This document shows positions 17,823 through 27,102 of a stretch of DNA of 64,000 nucleotides, piece after piece (positions within the stretch are counted from its first letter, which is position 1; each line of letters begins with the position of its first letter). The notes under the pieces were generated by a model. That model worked only from the letters and a program-made list of their open reading frames with translations, was not told the origin of the DNA and did no database searches. Source of the stretch: Bradyrhizobium sp. Ash2021 (lineage in GTDB: Bacteria; Pseudomonadota; Alphaproteobacteria; Rhizobiales; Xanthobacteraceae). A program made the position numbers and the translations under genes. The DNA lies in the NCBI RefSeq assembly GCF_031202265.1, contig NZ_CP100605.1, forward strand, positions 186,001-250,000, in the 5' to 3' direction.

Positions 17823-18107
17823 TTACCTGAAATCGTTGAGCGGAGCTGGCGTGGCGGCGGAACGGTCCGAAACGTCGCGTCCGATTTTCGACCTGAGCTC
17901 CACAAGATCAGTGAAAATATCCGCCTGACGCCGTAACTCGTCGGCAATCATCGGCGGTTGGCTTGAAATCGTCGAGACTACGGTAACCCGGGCGCCGCGC
18001 CGCTGCACCGCCTCGACCAGCGAGCGGAAATCGCCGTCGCCCGAGAACAGCACAATCTGGTCGACATGCTCGGCCAGTTCCAAGGCATCGACCGCGAGTT
18101 CGATGTG
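17823..18107 (-). pseudogene. C-terminal fragment of a NYN-domain (LabA-like) protein
   Basis: It reads IELAVDALELAEHVDQIVLF, SGDGDFRSLVEAVQRRGARV, then the TVVSTISSQPPMIADELRRQ core of LabA/DUF88 NYN proteins, a PIN-like nuclease fold. The conserved ELAVDA and SGDGDF acidic motifs are kept, but the first 90-100 residues, including the first catalytic Asp, are missing. The upstream end abuts the truncated IS256 copy B1. Confidence 0.85.
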
Positions 18108-19500
18108 GGCCGGGCCGGTCAGGCGGCGGCGGTTATGGGCTGACGGTCAGCGGGTTTAGCGATGACCTCGATCCCGTTGTTGAATGTCACACCGAGAACG
18201 AGTTTTGGCAACTGGTTGTGGCCATCGAGACGACGCCAGCTTTTCTGCGCGGCCTCGAGCAGCTTGAAGACCATCGCGAGCGCCGTCCTGTTGGACAGGC
18301 ATCCCTTCGATCGGATCGTGCGGTGGCGCACGGTAGCGAAGGTGCTTTCAATGGGATTGGTCGTTCGCAGGTGTTTCCAGTGCTCGGCCGGGAAGTCGTA
18401 GAACGCCAGTAGCGTGTCCCGATCCTTGCCCAGGCAGTCGGCCGCCTTCTCGTATTTGGGCGTGTAGCTCGCGATGAAGGCGTCGAACGCCAGCTCGGCG
18501 GCGGCCTTGGTTTCGGCCATCCAGATCTCCTGCAACGCGCGTTTGGCCTTCGGCTGCTGGCTCTTCGGCAACTTGGCGAGTACGTTCGCGGTCTTGTGCA
18601 CCCAGCAGCGCTGCTCGCGCGTTTTCGGCCAGACCTCACCGGCGGCCTTCCAGAACCCGAGCGCGCCATCGGCGATGGTAAGCCGCGGCGGCACGTCGAG
18701 CCCGCGCCGCTTCAGATCGAGCAGCAGATCGCGCCAGTCCTGCGCGCTCTCGCGGGCGCCATCGGTGAAGCCGACCAGTTCCTTGCGGCCTTCCGGCGTC
18801 GCGCCGATCAGCACCAGGATGCACTGCTTTTCGTCTTCGAGGCGTGCCTGGAGATGGATGCCATCGGCCCAGATGTAGACGTAACGTTTCGCCGACAGAT
18901 CGCGCCTCTGCCACGCGGTGTGTTCGTCAAGCCAGCCGTCCTTCAGGCGGCCGATGGCGGATGCCGACAATCCGGCAGCATCCTTGCCGAGCAGTGCTGC
19001 CAGCGCCTCGGAGAAGTCGCCGGTCGAGATACCCTTCAGGTAAAGGATCGGCAGCAGCGTCTCGATCGATTTAGAGCGGCGCATATAGGGCGGCAGGATC
19101 GAGGGCGAGAACCGGATGCGGTCGGGGTCGGTAGCGTCCGCCTCGCGATCGCGCACACGCGGCTGGCGGACGGCGACCGGACCGATACCGGTCATCACCT
19201 CGCGCTCCGGCAGGTGACCGTGGCGCACGACCCGCTGGTGGCCGTCTGCGGTCTTCAAATCGGCATGCTTGCCGAGAAAGTCCGCGACCTCGGCCTCGAC
19301 CGCCTGGGCCAACAGAACACGTGCCCCAGTACGCAAGATTTCCGTGAGTTGATCGTCGACGTTTGCTGGCTGAATCAGCTTGATGATGTTATCTTTGGAC
19401 ACGGCATATCGCTCCTTCGGTGGAGAAGTGGAGGCGTCAAGCACCCCCACGATATGCCGCCTTTCCGATTCCCGCCGTCACCAACTTTCAGCGATAGCTC
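18108..19500 (-). mobile_element. IS256-family element, copy B1, left end missing
   Basis: The right end (…CAACTTTCAGCGATAGCTC at 19500) is complete. On the left, homology with copy B2 starts only at GGCCGGGCCGG next to the stop codon, so the outer ~24 bp with the terminal repeat are gone. The flanks (NYN gene and IS701-like transposase) are unrelated, so this copy has been through a deletion and cannot move with its own ends. Confidence 0.88.
18119..19402 (-). CDS. IS256-family transposase, copy B1
   Basis: 427 aa from the GTG at 19402 (VSKDNIIKLIQPANVDDQ). It differs from copies A1/A2 in many positions and from B2 at one residue (Lys in place of Asn at position 3 of the mature start). The frame is intact and could act on B2 in trans. 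Confidence 0.95.
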   Translation of the reverse strand: MSKDNIIKLIQPANVDDQLTEILRTGARVLLAQAVEAEVADFLGKHADLKTADGHQRVVRHGHLPEREVMTGIGPVAVRQPRVRDREADATDPDRIRFSPSILPPYMRRSKSIETLLPILYLKGISTGDFSEALAALLGKDAAGLSASAIGRLKDGWLDEHTAWQRRDLSAKRYVYIWADGIHLQARLEDEKQCILVLIGATPEGRKELVGFTDGARESAQDWRDLLLDLKRRGLDVPPRLTIADGALGFWKAAGEVWPKTREQRCWVHKTANVLAKLPKSQQPKAKRALQEIWMAETKAAAELAFDAFIASYTPKYEKAADCLGKDRDTLLAFYDFPAEHWKHLRTTNPIESTFATVRHRTIRSKGCLSNRTALAMVFKLLEAAQKSWRRLDGHNQLPKLVLGVTFNNGIEVIAKPADRQPITAAA

Positions 19501-20823
19501 CTGATGATGCCATGCGAGCGCAAGAGCGTAGAGCCTATGGCGGCGGTGACCGCCCCTGAGCGGACGGCAGCGCAGCATCAAACACTACTGCATTTTGTCG
19601 GCGAAGGGCGCTGGTCGGACGAAAAGGTCTTGGCCAAGGAGCGCGAGATGGTCCTGCCGGAGATCGTGCGCCATGGGCAGATCGAGGCCTGGATTATCGA
19701 CGACACGGGTTTCCCCAAACAGGGCCGGCATTCGGTAGGGGTGGCACGGCAGTATTGTGGTCAACTCGGCAAGCAGGACAATTGTCAGGTCGCGGTGTCG
19801 CTATCGATTGCCAATCGTCACGCCAGCCTGCCGGTGGCCTACCGCCTTTATTTGCCGGAACAGTGGGTGGTGGACGATGACCGCCGGCGCAAAACAGGCG
19901 TGCCCGATGATATTCGCTTTAGGACCAAGCCCGAGATCGCGCTCGAGCAGATTCGTGCGGCCAGTGCAGCCGGCCTGCCGCCCGGTGTGGTGCTGATGGA
20001 CGCCGGATATGGCTGCAACACGGAACTGCGCAGCAGCATCAGCGCACTGGGGTAGACCTATGTGGCCGGCATCTTGCCGAACACCACGGTATGGGCGCCG
20101 GGTATGGCGCCGTTGCATCCCAAAACCTGGTCGGGCCGCGGACGGCCACCGAAGTTGATACGGCGTGATCGCAATCATCGGCCGACCTCAGTCAAGCAGC
20201 TTGCTTTGGGCTTGCCGGCCAAAGCCTGGCACAAGATCGCGTGGCGCGAAGGCTCGGCCGAACAGTTGTCCTCGCGCTTTGCCCGGTTGCGTATCCGTGT
20301 CGCCCATCGCGATTACAATCTTACCAAGAGCCGCCCGGAAGAATGGCTGTTGATCGAGTGGCCGAAAGGTGAGGCCGAGCCGACAAAATATTGGTTCTCG
20401 ACGCTTCAACAAAATATCACCTTCGGCAACCTGGTAGATCTCACCAAGCTACGCTGGCGCATCGAGCGCGATTATCAGGAGCTGAAGCAGGAGGTCGGGC
20501 TCGGGCATTTCGAAGGGCGGGGATGGCGTGGCTTCCACCATCACGCCACACTCTGCATCGCGACCTACGGATGCCTGATCTCCGAGCGGGAGACGATTCC
20601 CCCCTCAGCACCTCGTTCCACCGCGATGTTCCAGGCGCCTATCATTCCCCAAGGTTACAGACCCAGAGGCTCCACCGCTGCGGCCCGAGCGGCACATTCC
20701 AAACTCGATTACCACCATGCGCCGACGGCTCGTTCTCGCGCTCGTCAAAAACTTGCCGCGATGTCCGTGCTGCGCCGCTCCGATCAGGAACCCGGCGAAG
20801 TACAAAATTTTATGACGCAGTAA
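19501..20823 (+). pseudogene. IS701-like DDE transposase, 5'-truncated with an internal stop
   Basis: The frame enters from the IS256 B1 end as LMMPCERKSVEPMAAV and continues through IEAWIIDDTGFPKQGRHSVG and PPGVVLMDAGYGCNTELR (acidic residues of the core). A TAG stop at 20053-20055 interrupts it, and it resumes in the same frame (TYVAGILPNTTVWAPG) to RWRIERDYQELKQEVGLGHF and the usual His-rich end. About 60 N-terminal residues are lost to the IS256 insertion. It is not functional. Confidence 0.88.
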
Positions 20824-20833
20824 GATTAATTGA

Positions 20834-21047
20834 TTACGGCTTCGCCATATGCCATGCCCCATTAAGAAAGCCGTCGCCATTAGTCTCGCCTAGCGTAGCA
20901 TCTTTTTTGAACGTGTAGAGTGGTTTGCCTTTGTATGCCCACATCTTCTTGCCGTCGTCGCGTACAGCGATGGTCATATCGGGGGTCGCTTTGGCATCGC
21001 CATCGGCTATGAGCGGTGGCCAGATGTTTGGTTGCGCAGCATTTTAG
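20834..21047 (-). pseudogene. C-terminal fragment of a COG4315-type secreted lipoprotein repeat
   Basis: The frame reads QPNIWPPLIADGDAKA and then AVRDDGKKMWAYKGKPLYTF, ending GDGFLNGAWHMAKP. WPPLxADGxA and WAYxGKPLYxFxxD are the signatures of the predicted secreted repeat family COG4315. The N terminus with its lipobox is missing and is replaced by a repeat motif at 21056-21078. Confidence 0.75.
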
Positions 21048-21055
21048 TCCGCTTC

Positions 21056-21078
21056 GTGCCGATACTTTTGCAAAAGTC
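21056..21078 (+). repeat. 23-bp motif shared with 11698-11720
   Basis: GTGCCGATACTTTTGCAAAA followed by GTC. It marks the boundary where the COG4315 fragment is cut and could be the end of a further element whose transposase is not in the window. Confidence 0.45.
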
Positions 21079-21297
21079 CTAAAATTCCGTGCGACTAATT
21101 TCCCGCCAAAAGAGGAAGCAAGCGCCAATCGCTGGCCAATGTGGTCTCAGATTCGTTACCGGGCCCGCGCATGAGCCCGTCGCTCGATGATGTAGTCCCC
21201 TACATAATTGTCTGGCCCGGAAAATTTGTGCTTGGTGATGCAAAAAGGGTCCTGCAACAGTATCTGCCATGCGTGGACCAAGCCTCGTCTAATTGCA

Positions 21298-22611
21298 TTA
21301 CTTGGCAGGGATCGTAAATTGAAACAGAGCACCCTGCGACTCGTGCCCGCTCACCCATAGCCGTCCTCCATGGTCCTCGATGATCGAGCGGCAGATTGAT
21401 AGCCCCATGCCCATGCCGTTAGGCTTCGTCGTGTAGAATGCTTCGAAGAGACGCTGCAGGTTGGCCGCGTTCAGTCCTGGACCGGAGTCCCGCACGCCGA
21501 CGCGCACGGCTTCCGAGGCGCTATTGGCGGTGCTGATATGTAGTTCGCGCTTTCCCTCAATGAGACCGCTCATCGCTTGAATTGCGTTGATGATCAAATT
21601 GAGCACCACTTGTTGGACTTGGACACGGTCTCCTTGAATGCGCGGCAAGTGCTCTGCCAAGTGCGTCTGCACGTTTACGCCGTTCTTAATCACCTCGCCG
21701 TGGACGAAGGTAAGAACCTCAAGGATCGCCTCGTTGATATCGAACGTCTCCGTCCGTCGTGCATCTTTCTTCACGAAACTGTGTATCCGGTCAATGATAT
21801 CTCTGATCCGATTGACGTCCTTGATCAAGTGCTCAACAGATTGTCTTGCTTCTTCGATTTCAGGCGGCTGTTTCGTGAGCCAACGTAAACCGGCGCCCCC
21901 GTGCGTCACCGCTCCCGTCAGCGGCTGCTTGATTTCGTGGGCAATCGAAGCCGTGAGTTGCTCCATGGTTGCGACACGATTGGCGTGTGCCAGCGCGATC
22001 TGCGCGTCGCGATATTGCTGCTCGCTACGGGTAATCTCCAAGGCAATGGTGGCTTGGGCGGCGAAGTCCGTGATCAGTTCAATCTCTTTGTTGCTGAACG
22101 GCCGCACCTGACTGCGGAAAACACCGATGGCTCCAATTAGCTCATCATCCTTAAGCATAGGTACCAGGAGAACCGTCCTAGCACACGCCAATTCGACCGT
22201 AGTCACGACGAGAGGTGCGCGTTGAAGATAGCTCTGATCTGTCCTCAAGTCCGCGATGTGCACTGGCGACCGATCTCTGACGAGGCGCGCGATGGGAGTG
22301 CCGGGAGCTATGGGAATAACATCCGCTTGATGGAATAACTGGACGTACCTCGAAGGTCCTTTACGCGCTACAAGACGAACGCCAGTTCCCTCGAAAAGGA
22401 ATAAAATGCCCAGATTAGCTCGGCAGAGCCGCGTAGCGTTGTCGAGGATAGTGTCGAGGATTGGCTGCAAATCATGCGGCGAGCAGGCAACGACGCGCAG
22501 CACTTTCGATATTGCCGCGCGGTGCTCCTGTAGCTCTGAGTGGGTAGGCACACGGCCGCGAGCGGCTTTAGGCCCACGTCCGGTCTTCTGGTTCTGATGA
22601 AGCCGTTTCAT
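21298..22611 (-). CDS. GAF-domain sensor histidine kinase
   Basis: 437 aa from the ATG at 22611 (GGGAACGGGACA upstream). The GAF domain (about residues 25-190) contains LGILFLFEGTGVRLVA and LIGAIGVFRSQ. The HisKA box is LTASIAHEIKQPLTGA with the phosphoacceptor His at about 225. The HATPase core has the N box (VVLNLIINAIQAM), G1 (VRDSGPGL) and G2 (GMGMGLSI). No membrane helix is present, so it is a cytoplasmic kinase. No response regulator is adjacent, so it is an orphan. The GAF ligand is unknown. Confidence 0.9.
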   Translation of the reverse strand: MKRLHQNQKTGRGPKAARGRVPTHSELQEHRAAISKVLRVVACSPHDLQPILDTILDNATRLCRANLGILFLFEGTGVRLVARKGPSRYVQLFHQADVIPIAPGTPIARLVRDRSPVHIADLRTDQSYLQRAPLVVTTVELACARTVLLVPMLKDDELIGAIGVFRSQVRPFSNKEIELITDFAAQATIALEITRSEQQYRDAQIALAHANRVATMEQLTASIAHEIKQPLTGAVTHGGAGLRWLTKQPPEIEEARQSVEHLIKDVNRIRDIIDRIHSFVKKDARRTETFDINEAILEVLTFVHGEVIKNGVNVQTHLAEHLPRIQGDRVQVQQVVLNLIINAIQAMSGLIEGKRELHISTANSASEAVRVGVRDSGPGLNAANLQRLFEAFYTTKPNGMGMGLSICRSIIEDHGGRLWVSGHESQGALFQFTIPAK

Positions 22612-22762
22612 TGTCCCGTTCCCGCCTTTGGCCAACGCGGCCGCTCTTGTCCGCTTCTAGCGAGGGACTGGGCTGGGATCATAGCGACTCAATGGGCAAT
22701 TCACGAGCCGTCACATAGGCTCCGATCCCAAACCGGGCAGCCGAATACTTGGGGTCCGCTTC

Positions 22763-22843
22763 GGGTCCAGACTGTGTGAAAACATTTTCGGAAGGCGCCA
22801 TCAGCTCAGGCCACTTCCGCTTTGTCCCCAACAGCGGACATCG
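22763..22843 (-). repeat. Solo IS1182-type end plus palindromic repeat
   Basis: GGGTCCAGACTGTGTGAAAA at 22763-22782 is the IS1182 terminal repeat in the opposite orientation. CACTTCCGCTTTGTCCCCAA, then CAGCGGACATC at 22812-22843 is a clear copy of the palindromic repeat. Confidence 0.6.
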
Positions 22844-22959
22844 TTCCCGATTACGGCGGGCTTGAACAAAGGCATTCCGACGGCGCGCGGGGGCAGGGCA
22901 CTTGGTCAGCGGTGCAAGTCGCCCACGTGCCGGAGCGGATCTAGCTCGGTCTGGGTGGA

Positions 22960-23709
22960 CTAAAGGTCGATCAAGCCACCGTCGACGAATAGCTCGGCGC
23001 CGGTGGTGTAGGTGGCGTCGGCGGCGAGGTAGAGGGCCGCGGCGGCGACTTCGGCAGCGGTGCCGGTGCGCCCAAGCGGAATGCGGGTCTTGGCCCCCTC
23101 GATGAAGGAGTCTTTCTGGGCCGGCGTGAAGCCAACCTTGTCGAGGATCGGGGTGACGATCGGGCCTGGGCTGATGGTGTTGATCCGGATGCCGCGCGGC
23201 GCCAGCTCCTTGGCGAAGGTGCGGCCGAACGAGCGCAGTGCCGCCTTGGTCGAGCCGTAGATCGTCGTGCTGCCGCCCAGGGCGCCGGCCGCGCCGGACA
23301 CCGAAGCGGTCAGGATGATCGCGCCGCCGTCCGGAATGACCGGGATGGCGTGCTTGAGCAGGAAGAATGCGCCTTTGACGTTGACGTTGAACTGGTTGTC
23401 GTAAAAGGCCTCGTCGACCTGCGCGATCGGCGCGAACTTGGCGATGCCGGCGTTGACGAATAGGATGTCGATGCGACTGTGCTTGCCCTTGACCTGCTCG
23501 ACCAGGGCCTTGGTAGCGGCCACGTCGCTGGCGTCGGAGACCAGCACCTCGATCCCCGGTAGCGCTGCCTTGGCGGCGACTACCGAGCGCTCGCTGGAGC
23601 CGGTGACGATCACGGTCGCGCCTTCGGATTGAAAGAGTCTGGCGGTCTCCGCGCCGATACCGGAGGTGCCGCCGCTGATGAGAGCGATCTTGCCGTCGAG
23701 CTTGGCCAT
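22960..23709 (-). CDS. SDR-family oxidoreductase (Rossmann fold)
   Basis: 249 aa. MAKLDGKIALISGGTSGIGA starts at 23709 behind a perfect AGGAGG. It has the cofactor motif TSGIGAET, the NAG motif (LFVNAGIAKF), the catalytic Ser (ILTASVSGAAG) and Tyr-X3-Lys (TTIYGSTKAALRSF), and the DGG end. It is a complete NAD(P)-dependent dehydrogenase/reductase of unknown substrate. Confidence 0.93.
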   Translation of the reverse strand: MAKLDGKIALISGGTSGIGAETARLFQSEGATVIVTGSSERSVVAAKAALPGIEVLVSDASDVAATKALVEQVKGKHSRIDILFVNAGIAKFAPIAQVDEAFYDNQFNVNVKGAFFLLKHAIPVIPDGGAIILTASVSGAAGALGGSTTIYGSTKAALRSFGRTFAKELAPRGIRINTISPGPIVTPILDKVGFTPAQKDSFIEGAKTRIPLGRTGTAAEVAAAALYLAADATYTTGAELFVDGGLIDL

Positions 23710-24343
23710 GAGAGGCCTCCTGACTTTTTGAGTGAGTTGTCGTGCCCAAGAGATGGGGCGGCGCGGGGCTCGATGCAACGCGCTCCGCGAACCGCCAGCC
23801 ACCGGGCGTTTTTCTAGGGTCATTTAAGCTGCGACGTCTGCACCGGGTGTGCGCCGTGACAAGGCGGCGCTTTTCCAGTGGGTGCAAGTCCCACCCGGCA
23901 ACCGCTCCAGCCGGAAGCAACCGGAGCAGTCATGGAGGTAACGAAGTGGCTGAAGCCTCTGGTTAGCGTGTCACGAATTGGTGACAGCGCGAGTGTGCAG
24001 GCCGTAACGCGAGTGAACGCCGAGCAAGCCTCGAAAAGGACGATGCGCAGGCCGACCCGACAACCCTTTCGGGGAAGGCTGACACGGCTGGGTGAGGCAG
24101 AGCGAAGAGTACGCCCAGCCGCTGCGCCGGGGTAGTGGCGACAGCATGTACACAAGGAAAGCGTACGCAACACGGGAAGCCCCAGGGTGTGGCCAGCGAT
24201 GACCAACCGGATGCCCGCGAGGGACAGGCCGGGCGCCCTGGGGTGGCGGAGAGGTTCGTAGTAGCGCTGAAGCCGGGTAATGCCGGTGGAGGGAAGGGAC
24301 CTCAGTTCAAAACAGACGCAACAAGTGGTGAGGGATTTGGAGA

Positions 24344-25675
24344 TTGGGCAACCTATCAACTCCGAAGAGTGTTCAGAAACTGCAGACGGCGTTGCACGCG
24401 AAAGCGAAGGCAGAAGCCGGCTATCGGTTCTATGCCCTGTACGACAAGATCAGCCGCGAGGACATTCTGGCCCATGCTTATGCCCAGTGCCGCTCCAACA
24501 AGGGCGCACCGGGTGTGGATGGTCAGGACTTCGCGGACATCGAGGCGTACGGGGTGCAGCGGTGGCTTGGCGAACTGGCGCTTGCGCTCAGGCAGGAGAC
24601 GTATCGACCGGATCCTATCAGAAGAGTGTACATACCGAAGGCCAATGGCAAACTCAGGCCATTGGGCATTTCGACCTTGCGTGATCGGGTCTGCATGACG
24701 GCAGCGATGCTGGTGCTGGAACCGATCTTTGAGGCCGATCTTCCGCCAGAGCAGTATGCCTACCGTCCCGGGCGCAATGCCCAACAGGCGGTGGTCGAGG
24801 TGGAAGCGCAGCTGTTCCGCGGCCATCCGGAAGTCGTTGACGCCGACCTCGCGGACTACTTCGGGAGCATTCCGCATGCCGAACTTCTAAAGTCGGTAGC
24901 GCGCCGGATTGTTGATCGGCGCGTGCTGCATCTGATCAAGATGTGGCTGGAATGTCCCGTGGAAGAAACCGACGATCGAGGACGGACGAAACGCACGACC
25001 GAAGCCCGTGACAGGCGGCGAGGCATTCCGCAGGGCTCACCCATCTCACCGCTGCTGGCGAATCTCTACATGCGCCGGTTTGTGTTGGGATGGAAGATGC
25101 TCGGGCTGGAGCAAAGCCTCGGCTCTCGCATCGTGACCTATGCCGACGACCTCGTGATCTTGTGCCGGAGAGGCAAAGCCGAAGAAGCCTTGCAGCAACT
25201 GCGCAAGATCATGAGCAAGCTGAAGCTAACGGTCAACGAGGAGAAGACGCGAATCTGCAAGGTACCGGAAGAGGAGTTCGACTTCCTGGGATACTCATTC
25301 GGACGGATGTACTCAGCGAGAACCGGCCAGGCGCGCCTGGGGTACCGGCCATCGAAGAAAAGCATCAAGCGCATGGTGGAGAACATTCACGCGCTGACCG
25401 CCCGATCTGGGATATGGCAAGAAACCACAGAGCTGGTGGGTAAGTTGAACCGCATGCTGCGCGGATGGGCGAACTACTTCAAGGTAGGCACCGTCAACAA
25501 GGCGTACCGGGCGATCGACAACTACACCGCTGTGCGGTTGCGCCGGTGGTTGCGCTCCAAGCACAAGGTCAGGCGACGTAAGGGCGGGGCTTATCCACTC
25601 TCGCACCTCTACGGGCACTTCGGGCTCGTACGCTTAACTGCGCTTGGACACGACGTGCCGTGGGTGAAGGCGTGA
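24344..25675 (+). CDS. Group II intron reverse transcriptase/maturase
   Basis: 443 aa from a TTG ([20 protein letters not shown]). The RT blocks are [61 protein letters not shown] and the catalytic YADD ([12 protein letters not shown]). A maturase X domain follows ([20 protein letters not shown]). No HNH/endonuclease domain is present. The protein helps splicing and retrohoming of the intron. It probably also serves the ORF-less copy (inference). Confidence 0.95.
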   Translation: MGNLSTPKSVQKLQTALHAKAKAEAGYRFYALYDKISREDILAHAYAQCRSNKGAPGVDGQDFADIEAYGVQRWLGELALALRQETYRPDPIRRVYIPKANGKLRPLGISTLRDRVCMTAAMLVLEPIFEADLPPEQYAYRPGRNAQQAVVEVEAQLFRGHPEVVDADLADYFGSIPHAELLKSVARRIVDRRVLHLIKMWLECPVEETDDRGRTKRTTEARDRRRGIPQGSPISPLLANLYMRRFVLGWKMLGLEQSLGSRIVTYADDLVILCRRGKAEEALQQLRKIMSKLKLTVNEEKTRICKVPEEEFDFLGYSFGRMYSARTGQARLGYRPSKKSIKRMVENIHALTARSGIWQETTELVGKLNRMLRGWANYFKVGTVNKAYRAIDNYTAVRLRRWLRSKHKVRRRKGGAYPLSHLYGHFGLVRLTALGHDVPWVKA

Positions 25676-25687
25676 AGTCTTGTCCGA

Positions 25688-25720
25688 GAGCCGGATGCGA
25701 GAGATTCGCCCGTCCGGTTC
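25688..25720 (+). ncRNA. Group II intron domain V (copy 1)
   Basis: GAGCCGGATGCGAGAGATTC ... GTCCGGTTC folds into the short domain V hairpin: GAGCCGGA pairs with TCCGGTTC. This carries the AGC catalytic triad of the ribozyme. Confidence 0.8.
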
Positions 25721-25850
25721 GATGAGCGGGATGTGGAAACGGAGTCACGGTTGAACCACTAAGGCACCGCCAAACGAAAGAGGCGGAAAACAGATATGTT
25801 CGAACCTAAAGCCACCGCGCCACATCTCGACTCTACCCAGACTGCGTTCG

Positions 25851-25930
25851 CGTTTTTACACAGCCTGGGTCAAAATGCGACATCGCCCCATCCCGGCCCG
25901 ACGTCCGCTTTGCCCTCGAAGGCAGACATC
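25851..25930 (+). repeat. Solo IS1182-type end plus palindromic repeat
   Basis: CGTTTTTACACAGCCTGGGT at 25851-25870 is almost identical to the IS1182 terminal repeat. GACGTCCGCTTTGCCCTCGA followed by GGCAGACATC at 25901-25930 is a repeat copy. They start 14 bp after the end of the group II intron. Confidence 0.65.
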
Positions 25931-25985
25931 CGCTGGGGCGGATGGCTGCTCTGCTTTGACCAACAGGCGAACTGGTCAGGGCGTG

Positions 25986-26402
25986 TCACCTGCCTTGCGG
26001 ATCATCAGCGGCATCGACAAAAATCGTGCTGGATGGACCCTCGAACTGAAGTTGTACGATGGCTTCTTCGTCCATGGTCCATACGAAGTGCGCTTGACCC
26101 GCAGGCACGATGGCGAATGTACCGACCTTTCCGATTTCAGGGTTTGAGGTATCGAATTGTTCGCCTTCGCCGTAGTAAACTTTACCGCTCAGAATTGTTG
26201 TGTATTCAGCGTATGGGTGCCTGTGCGGGCGTGTCTGTCGATTTGATGGGAATTTAAAGCGCAGGACGACTGTTCCGGCTTTGGTAGGATCGCCGAACAG
26301 AACCGCCGCCTTTCCCCCCGCTACGAGGGGAACATCGAACCATTTCAATTGATCCTCGTGAACCGAATATGAATTGACTATCGGGGAGGAAGTATCAGTC
26401 AT
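25986..26402 (-). CDS. Cupin-domain protein
   Basis: 138 aa. The start is at 26402 (MTDTSSPIVNSYSVHEDQLK). The two cupin motifs are visible: TRPHRHPYAEYTTILSGKVY (His, His and Glu) and VPAGQAHFVW (second His). It is a small single-domain metal-binding beta-barrel, possibly a dioxygenase-like or sensor protein. The ribosome site is weak. No partner gene is on the same strand. Confidence 0.8.
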   Translation of the reverse strand: MTDTSSPIVNSYSVHEDQLKWFDVPLVAGGKAAVLFGDPTKAGTVVLRFKFPSNRQTRPHRHPYAEYTTILSGKVYYGEGEQFDTSNPEIGKVGTFAIVPAGQAHFVWTMDEEAIVQLQFEGPSSTIFVDAADDPQGR

Positions 26403-26510
26403 GAAATTTTCATCCAAATGATCAAGAAAGCACACTGCCACTATCGTACAAACTAACGCGCCACGGAAATGGAAAATTGTTCGTTGTGGGTCAATCTCTA
26501 CAGAAATGCC

Positions 26511-26550
26511 ATGTCCGAGCTAGGTCCGGTCTACCCTCGAACTCGGACAT
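26511..26550 (+). repeat. Palindromic repeat copy
   Basis: CCATGTCCGAGCTAGGTCCG, then GTCTACCCTCGAACTCGGACAT. The outer arms ATGTCCGAG and CTCGGACAT are a perfect 9-bp inverted repeat. Confidence 0.6.
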
Positions 26551-26738
26551 CATCCGGTGCAGTCAGCACTTCGCATTTGGGCCACAGAACGAACCCGCTC
26601 TCGCGGGAGGGTGCGGCGGCGAGGTCGGGCGCATTGCGTCTGGCACAGTAATCATTTGATCGAACGCGGGTGACGGGCGGGCGCTCCGTCTTGAGGATCG
26701 AGGGGTCAAGCACTCCAACCTCTAGACAGGAGCCCCCA

Positions 26739-27100
26739 ATGAGCGAGAAGCCCATCAGCCCGCTGCGCCAACGCATGCTCGAAGACATGAACATGCGCAG
26801 GTTGGTGCCCGATACGCAACGCGAGTACATCCGTGCCGTCAAGAGGCTCGCGACCTTTCTCGGCCGTTCCCCCGACACCGCGACCCCGGAAGAGCTGCGC
26901 GCGTTCCAGCTGCATCTGACCGAGAACGGTGCGCAACCACCGAGCATCAACGCGACCGTGACTGCACTGCGGTTCTTCTTCAAGGTGACGCTCGACCGGC
27001 CGGAGACGACGCGCCATCTCGTGTTCGTCTACGAACCGCGCAAGCTGCCACGCGTGCTCTCGCCCGAAGAGGTGTTGCGGCTGTTGGAGGCCGCACCCGG
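26739..27100 (+). pseudogene. N-terminal fragment of a tyrosine recombinase/integrase
   Basis: It starts MSEKPISPLRQRMLEDMNMR behind ACAGGAG and has the SAM-like core-binding domain (TQREYIRAVKRLATFLGRSP, and INATVTALRFFFKVTLDRPE). It is cut before the catalytic domain, at LLEAAPGP. The catalytic Arg-His-Tyr residues are missing. This integrase type often travels with IS91-like elements. The downstream sequence is another gene's interior. Confidence 0.85.
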
Positions 27101-27102
27101 GC

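Larger units (their letters stand above)
23847..25836 (+). mobile_element. Group II intron with reverse transcriptase ORF (about 1.99 kb)
   Basis: The 5' end is GTGTGCGCCGTGACAAGGCG. A ~500-nt structured 5' region precedes the RT gene, and domain V lies downstream. Sequence identity with the second copy (43514-44240) begins at GTGTGCG and ends at CTCTAC, which I take as the approximate borders; the exact 3' splice site is uncertain because conserved sequence continues ~115 nt past domain V. The insertion is on the + strand between the SDR gene and a cupin gene, next to palindromic-repeat sequence. Confidence 0.85.

Noticed and set aside
22679..23920. Long minus-strand open frame of ~413 codons covering the SDR
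   Set aside because: It is Arg/Pro/Gln-rich and runs in a different frame of the real SDR gene at 22960-23709, which has a perfect ribosome site and all SDR motifs.
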